NCBI GenBank assembly: GCA_964565615.1
Contig: CAZMFO010000025.1
Coordinates: 1-8,608 of the forward strand
DNA: 8,608 nucleotides
Source of the DNA: HK-STAS-PATE-36 sp964565615
Lineage (GTDB): Bacteria > Patescibacteriota > Saccharimonadia > Saccharimonadales > JAGQNJ01
Direction of reading: 5' to 3'
Below the pieces are notes generated by a model. That model had not been told where the DNA came from, did no database searches, and saw nothing but the letters and a program-made list of their open reading frames with translations. The position numbers and the translations under genes were made by a program. Positions 6,589 through 8,608 of the stretch are shown piece by piece. How positions within the stretch are numbered: position 1 is the first letter of the stretch; each line of letters opens with the position of its first letter.

Positions 6589-7340
6589 ACGATGTTCTTT
6601 CGGATTAACTGAGTAACCTCATCTGGCTGATCTAGATGAACAAAATGACCAGCATTAGGCAAGATATGTAACTTGGAGTTTTTTATTAATCGGTGGTAGA
6701 TCTCTCCGTATTCGGGGGGTGTTGCGGTGTCTTCCGAACCATATATTAGCAGACAAGGAATGCGAACTTTTTCTGCGTCAGCCTGCACATCGTCAGTAAT
6801 GATGCGCTTAAAAGTCTCTTGGAGATGTTCGGCCACAAATAAATCTGAGCCAATTGCTCTGTACGCCTTTTTCTTCAATCTTGCCTGCACTTGTTTGGGT
6901 AGAGGTTTCGTCATCAGCTTTGCTGTCTTGGCCACCAGACGCAAAACCTTCTTTCGACCCTTATACTGGTCGCGAATTCCTGCAGATGCCAGTAGTACAA
7001 GTTTGCCCGCACTTAACACACCACTGCCGAGACCTCGTAGTACAATTGCTCCACCGTTTGAATGACCAACAATTGCCTTGATGTTTTTACAGTTTATTTT
7101 TTGTAAAAAGTCAGCTACAAATTTTGCATATTCATCCAGTCCCCATGATTGACTTGGGGGCTGTGTGCCACCAAAGCCGGGCAAATCAATCAAGATTATT
7201 GTATATTTATTGCTTAATGTTGATGCGATACGATCAAATGTGCTTGACGAATCACCCCACCCGTGTAACATAACAATAGTTTCTTTTTCTTTTCCAATGC
7301 TCCTATAATTAACTAAGAGAGAATCAACGATAACCTGCAT
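6585..7340 (-). CDS. Alpha/beta hydrolase of unknown substrate
   Basis: This is a soluble alpha/beta-hydrolase-fold enzyme. Using the ATG at 7340 it has 251 residues. HGWG (26-29) forms the oxyanion hole, the nucleophile is S94 in GHSNGG, the acid is D204 in YGSEDTATPP, and the base is H232 in AGHFVHLDQP. The triad is therefore complete. A basic cap-like segment lies between at about residues 125-165. There is no signal peptide. An in-frame ATG at 7415 would add 25 residues but would overlap the upstream gene by 41 bp, and the added residues do not look like the family. The ATG at 7340 leaves a 34-bp gap and follows a -10-like element. The stop TGA shares ATGA with the murF start, so the two are translationally coupled. 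Esterase, thioesterase and haloalkane-dehalogenase-like roles cannot be told apart. Work on cell-envelope or lipid compounds is only suggested by the neighbours. Confidence 0.88.
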   Translation of the reverse strand: MQVIVDSLLVNYRSIGKEKETIVMLHGWGDSSSTFDRIASTLSNKYTIILIDLPGFGGTQPPSQSWGLDEYAKFVADFLQKINCKNIKAIVGHSNGGAIVLRGLGSGVLSAGKLVLLASAGIRDQYKGRKKVLRLVAKTAKLMTKPLPKQVQARLKKKAYRAIGSDLFVAEHLQETFKRIITDDVQADAEKVRIPCLLIYGSEDTATPPEYGEIYHRLIKNSKLHILPNAGHFVHLDQPDEVTQLIRKNIV

Positions 7341-7348
7341 TAAGAATA

Positions 7349-7354
7349 AGTATA
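7349..7354 (-). promoter_or_regulatory. -10-like element before the hydrolase gene
   Basis: TATACT on the minus strand (5 of 6 matches to TATAAT) lies in the 34-bp gap, 8 nt before the ATG at 7340. That is the same spacing as the leuS element. No Shine-Dalgarno lies between (TATTCTTA) and no clear -35 is seen. It would give a leaderless or nearly leaderless mRNA for the hydrolase-murF-ddl-ilvE group. Confidence 0.4.
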
Positions 7355-7374
7355 ATAGAGATACTGGCTTTTTG

Positions 7375-8289
7375 CTACTGTTCTGCTTGCATAATCTGCT
7401 GTAGTCTGCCCTCAAGTTCTTGACTACTAATCGTGTCTTTTGGCAAATCTATATTTTTTGATATTCCATAACCACTAATTTCTTCTTGCCTCTGCTCTTC
7501 TTGATAATATATCTTAGTTAGTCGTCGGCTAAGTTTATCTATTGTTAGTTTTATCTTTACTGGATCGGCATTTTGATAATCGTCAGGGTTGAGTTTGTCC
7601 ATTTGTTTTAAATTAAGCGTTTTGTCCAGACTCTTGATTACCTCTGCGTATGCCCGTAGATTAACTTCTACATCATAAACATAAACCGTCCGATCATCCT
7701 CTTGTTTTACCTCTGTTTTAGAAAAATCAGTTTTATAAACATCCTTACTGTGGATCATAGCAAGTAGCTCATTGCGTTGCTTGCTAGGTAGGTTGCCAAA
7801 AGGCACAATGCCATAAATACTCTCTAAAAAGGTGCTTCCTCCCCCTTCTGCTTTAATAGATTTACCCCAAATAGATGTCAATGACGAAAAATTACGCTTG
7901 GCCGCTCCATCAACTTGGGGCATATCAACAGATGTATAGCGCACATAATCTTCGGTTGGCGTAGATAGTGTCTGGGTTGATACTTTTATTTCTCCACCTT
8001 GGGCTGGCTGAACAATATCGGTTTTTACATTTGCTAGATATTGACCTCCAAATTGGATTTGTGAAACCTGTTGCAAACTCTCACCCGCCTCTTCTTGCTT
8101 AAGCGATTTTGTAAACCCCCTAGTTGACAAATTATTCAATAGCATACCCCTAAAGACACTACTTTTGCTAGTGTAAACTCTTGCCCACCACAACCAAAGA
8201 ATAAAACAAGCTAGGGCTAAAGAGATTATTAAAATCGTTTTAAAATAGGTTTCTTGGTCTTCCTTAGATAGGTGTCGCATAAAGACCAT
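7375..8289 (-). CDS. Conserved-looking single-pass membrane protein, function unknown
   Basis: I do not recognise a named family. The 304-residue product has a short cytoplasmic N-terminus, one membrane helix at about 17-36 rich in Leu, Ala and Trp, then about 265 polar residues predicted to lie outside the membrane. No lipobox or clear signal-peptidase site is seen, so the helix is probably an anchor. The second half has alternating beta-strand-like segments: TVYVYDVEVNLRAY (201-214), VKIKLTIDKLSRRLTKIYY (244-262), then ISGYGISKNIDLP (271-283). This order of a lysine-rich strand pair followed by 'GYG...I..P' resembles the end of LolA/LppX-like lipid-carrier folds. That is a weak visual analogy, not an assignment. 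The start ATG at 8289 is the first in frame; the ATG at 8280 is an alternative. The gene is first in the minus-strand cluster and ends 34 bp before the hydrolase, so an envelope role is possible. Confidence 0.8.
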   Translation of the reverse strand: MVFMRHLSKEDQETYFKTILIISLALACFILWLWWARVYTSKSSVFRGMLLNNLSTRGFTKSLKQEEAGESLQQVSQIQFGGQYLANVKTDIVQPAQGGEIKVSTQTLSTPTEDYVRYTSVDMPQVDGAAKRNFSSLTSIWGKSIKAEGGGSTFLESIYGIVPFGNLPSKQRNELLAMIHSKDVYKTDFSKTEVKQEDDRTVYVYDVEVNLRAYAEVIKSLDKTLNLKQMDKLNPDDYQNADPVKIKLTIDKLSRRLTKIYYQEEQRQEEISGYGISKNIDLPKDTISSQELEGRLQQIMQAEQ

Positions 8290-8297
8290 TGTATCAG

Positions 8298-8306
8298 CCT
8301 ATAGTA
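8298..8306 (-). promoter_or_regulatory. Possible -10 region of the unknown membrane protein gene
   Basis: The minus strand reads TACTATAGG here. Either TACTAT (11 nt before the ATG at 8289) or TATAGG (8 nt before it) could be the -10. A TTGTGC 16 bp upstream of TACTAT is a possible weak -35. No Shine-Dalgarno is seen before the ATG. Matches are modest. Confidence 0.3.
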
Positions 8307-8334
8307 AACTCTACCAATGCAAGCACAATTATTG

Positions 8335-8340
8335 TAAAAT
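8335..8340 (+). promoter_or_regulatory. Possible -10 of the tRNA-Ala gene
   Basis: TAAAAT (5 of 6 matches to TATAAT) lies 18 nt before the tRNA 5' end, which would leave a short leader for RNase P to remove. No convincing -35 is seen. It would fire divergently from the minus-strand gene cluster out of the same 69-bp gap. Confidence 0.3.
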
Positions 8341-8358
8341 CAATCTTAGGATAAAGCT

Positions 8359-8435
8359 GGGGCATTGGCGCAGTTGGCTAGCGCGCATCCATGGCATGGA
8401 TGAGGTCAAGGGTTCGAATCCCTTATGCTCCACCA
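8359..8435 (+). tRNA. tRNA-Ala, anticodon GGC
   Basis: The full cloverleaf can be drawn. The acceptor GGGGCAT pairs with ATGCTCC and includes the G3:U70 wobble that is the identity mark of tRNA-Ala. The D stem is GCGC/GCGC, the anticodon stem CATCC/GGATG, the anticodon loop ATGGCAT with GGC at 8393-8395, and the variable loop five bases. The T stem AAGGG/CCCTT closes the loop TTCGAAT. The discriminator is A and the 3' CCA is encoded. The A32-U38 pair in the loop is typical of the GGC isoacceptor. The anticodon reads GCC and GCU codons. No intron is present. Confidence 0.97.
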
Positions 8436-8462
8436 AAATTGATTTGCTTCCGAATTGACCGC

Positions 8463-8483
8463 GCCCGCGCCAAAGGCGCGGGC
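8463..8483. other. Very strong GC-rich hairpin downstream of tRNA-Ala
   Basis: GCCCGCGCC (8463-8471) pairs perfectly with GGCGCGGGC (8475-8483) around an AAA loop, giving a 9-bp all-GC stem 27 bases after the tRNA CCA. No T-run follows on either strand, so it is not a standard intrinsic terminator. It might protect or pause the tRNA transcript or form part of a longer structured RNA. Confidence 0.75.
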
Positions 8484-8542
8484 TTGGGCTGGCATTTCCG
8501 CCAAGAAATTCCAAGGGGTTTTGAATTCCGCCAAAAGCATTC

Positions 8543-8569
8543 CCGCCGAAAGTCGGCGGTTCGAGCCGA
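8543..8569. other. Two mutually exclusive hairpins
   Basis: CCGCCGA (8543-8549) pairs with TCGGCGG (8553-8559) around AAG. The segment TCGGC (8553-8557) can instead pair with GCCGA (8565-8569) around the 7-base loop GGTTCGA. The shared strand cannot do both. The first has 7 bp and a tight loop; the second has 5 bp plus a possible G-U pair. The terminator-like stem starts 8 bases later. Confidence 0.5.
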
Positions 8570-8576
8570 TGGAAAC

Positions 8577-8608
8577 AAGAAAATCTCTCATCCGTGAGGG
8601 ATTTTCTT
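8577..8608. terminator. Intrinsic terminator-like hairpin at window edge
   Basis: A 14-bp stem is formed by 8577-8590 and 8595-8608 around the loop TCCG, with one G-U wobble. The arms begin and end in A-rich and T-rich tracts (AAGAAAATC and GATTTTCTT). It could therefore terminate transcription in either direction, for example the tRNA transcript on the plus strand. The base composition right after the stem lies outside the window. Confidence 0.7.

Larger units (their letters stand above)
8436..8608. other. GC-rich non-coding region with several hairpins
   Basis: These 173 bases are visibly richer in GC than the minus-strand genes and hold no convincing gene. The open frames crossing them are translations of tRNA and hairpin sequence. 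Contents in order are the 8463-8483 hairpin, two imperfect direct repeats around TTCCGCCAA (8496-8504 and 8526-8534), two overlapping hairpins at 8543-8569, and a terminator-like stem at 8577-8608. It may be the tRNA 3' trailer, the leader of a gene beyond the window, or an unrecognised small RNA. Confidence 0.5.

Noticed and set aside
7341..7415. Longer hydrolase start at 7415 (25 extra residues)
   Set aside because: It overlaps the upstream gene by 41 bp, the extra residues are unlike the family, and the ATG at 7340 gives a normal N-terminus.
8329..8597. Open frames on both strands across the tRNA and tail
   Set aside because: They translate tRNA-Ala and hairpin DNA. Endings such as WWSIRDSNP and GFEPLTSS are classic false proteins from tRNA genes.

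Overview
The window looks like a piece of a Candidate Phyla Radiation (Patescibacteria) chromosome, most likely Candidatus Saccharibacteria (TM7). This is an impression from the protein sequences, not a database match. The genome is AT-rich and tightly packed. Genes follow the standard code: UGA is used as a stop (6585-6587), which argues against the UGA=Gly lineages Gracilibacteria and Absconditabacteria. No transposase, phage gene or CRISPR array is visible.

Layout. Six protein genes lie on the minus strand and occupy 63-8289. In transcription order they are: a one-pass membrane protein of unknown function (8289-7375), an alpha/beta hydrolase (7340-6585), a membrane-anchored MurF-type Mur ligase (6588-5155), D-Ala-D-Ala ligase Ddl (5102-3939), a branched-chain aminotransferase-like PLP enzyme (3932-3012) and leucyl-tRNA synthetase LeuS (2975-63). 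A plus-strand tRNA-Ala(GGC) at 8359-8435 is transcribed divergently. It is followed by 173 bases of GC-rich, hairpin-rich non-coding DNA that ends in a terminator-like stem at the window edge. Positions 1-62, after leuS, hold no supportable gene or terminator.

How the genes work together. Ddl makes D-Ala-D-Ala and MurF adds it to the UDP-MurNAc-tripeptide, so the middle of the window is a peptidoglycan-precursor module. The hydrolase stop and the murF start overlap as ATGA, and the aminotransferase ribosome-binding site overlaps the ddl stop codon, so these genes are probably translated in sequence. The aminotransferase and LeuS share leucine as a substrate. Promoter-like elements lie very close to the start codons of leuS, the hydrolase and the unknown membrane gene, which suggests leaderless mRNAs. 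Genes inside the operon instead use coupling or a Shine-Dalgarno site.

Most notable. LeuS carries a complete Nudix hydrolase domain, with a canonical Nudix box, inside its CP1 editing domain. Second, the catalytic omega-loop of Ddl is lengthened by a tandem Gly-Gly-Lys-Lys repeat. Third, the MurF-type enzyme has two membrane helices in place of the usual N-terminal substrate domain.
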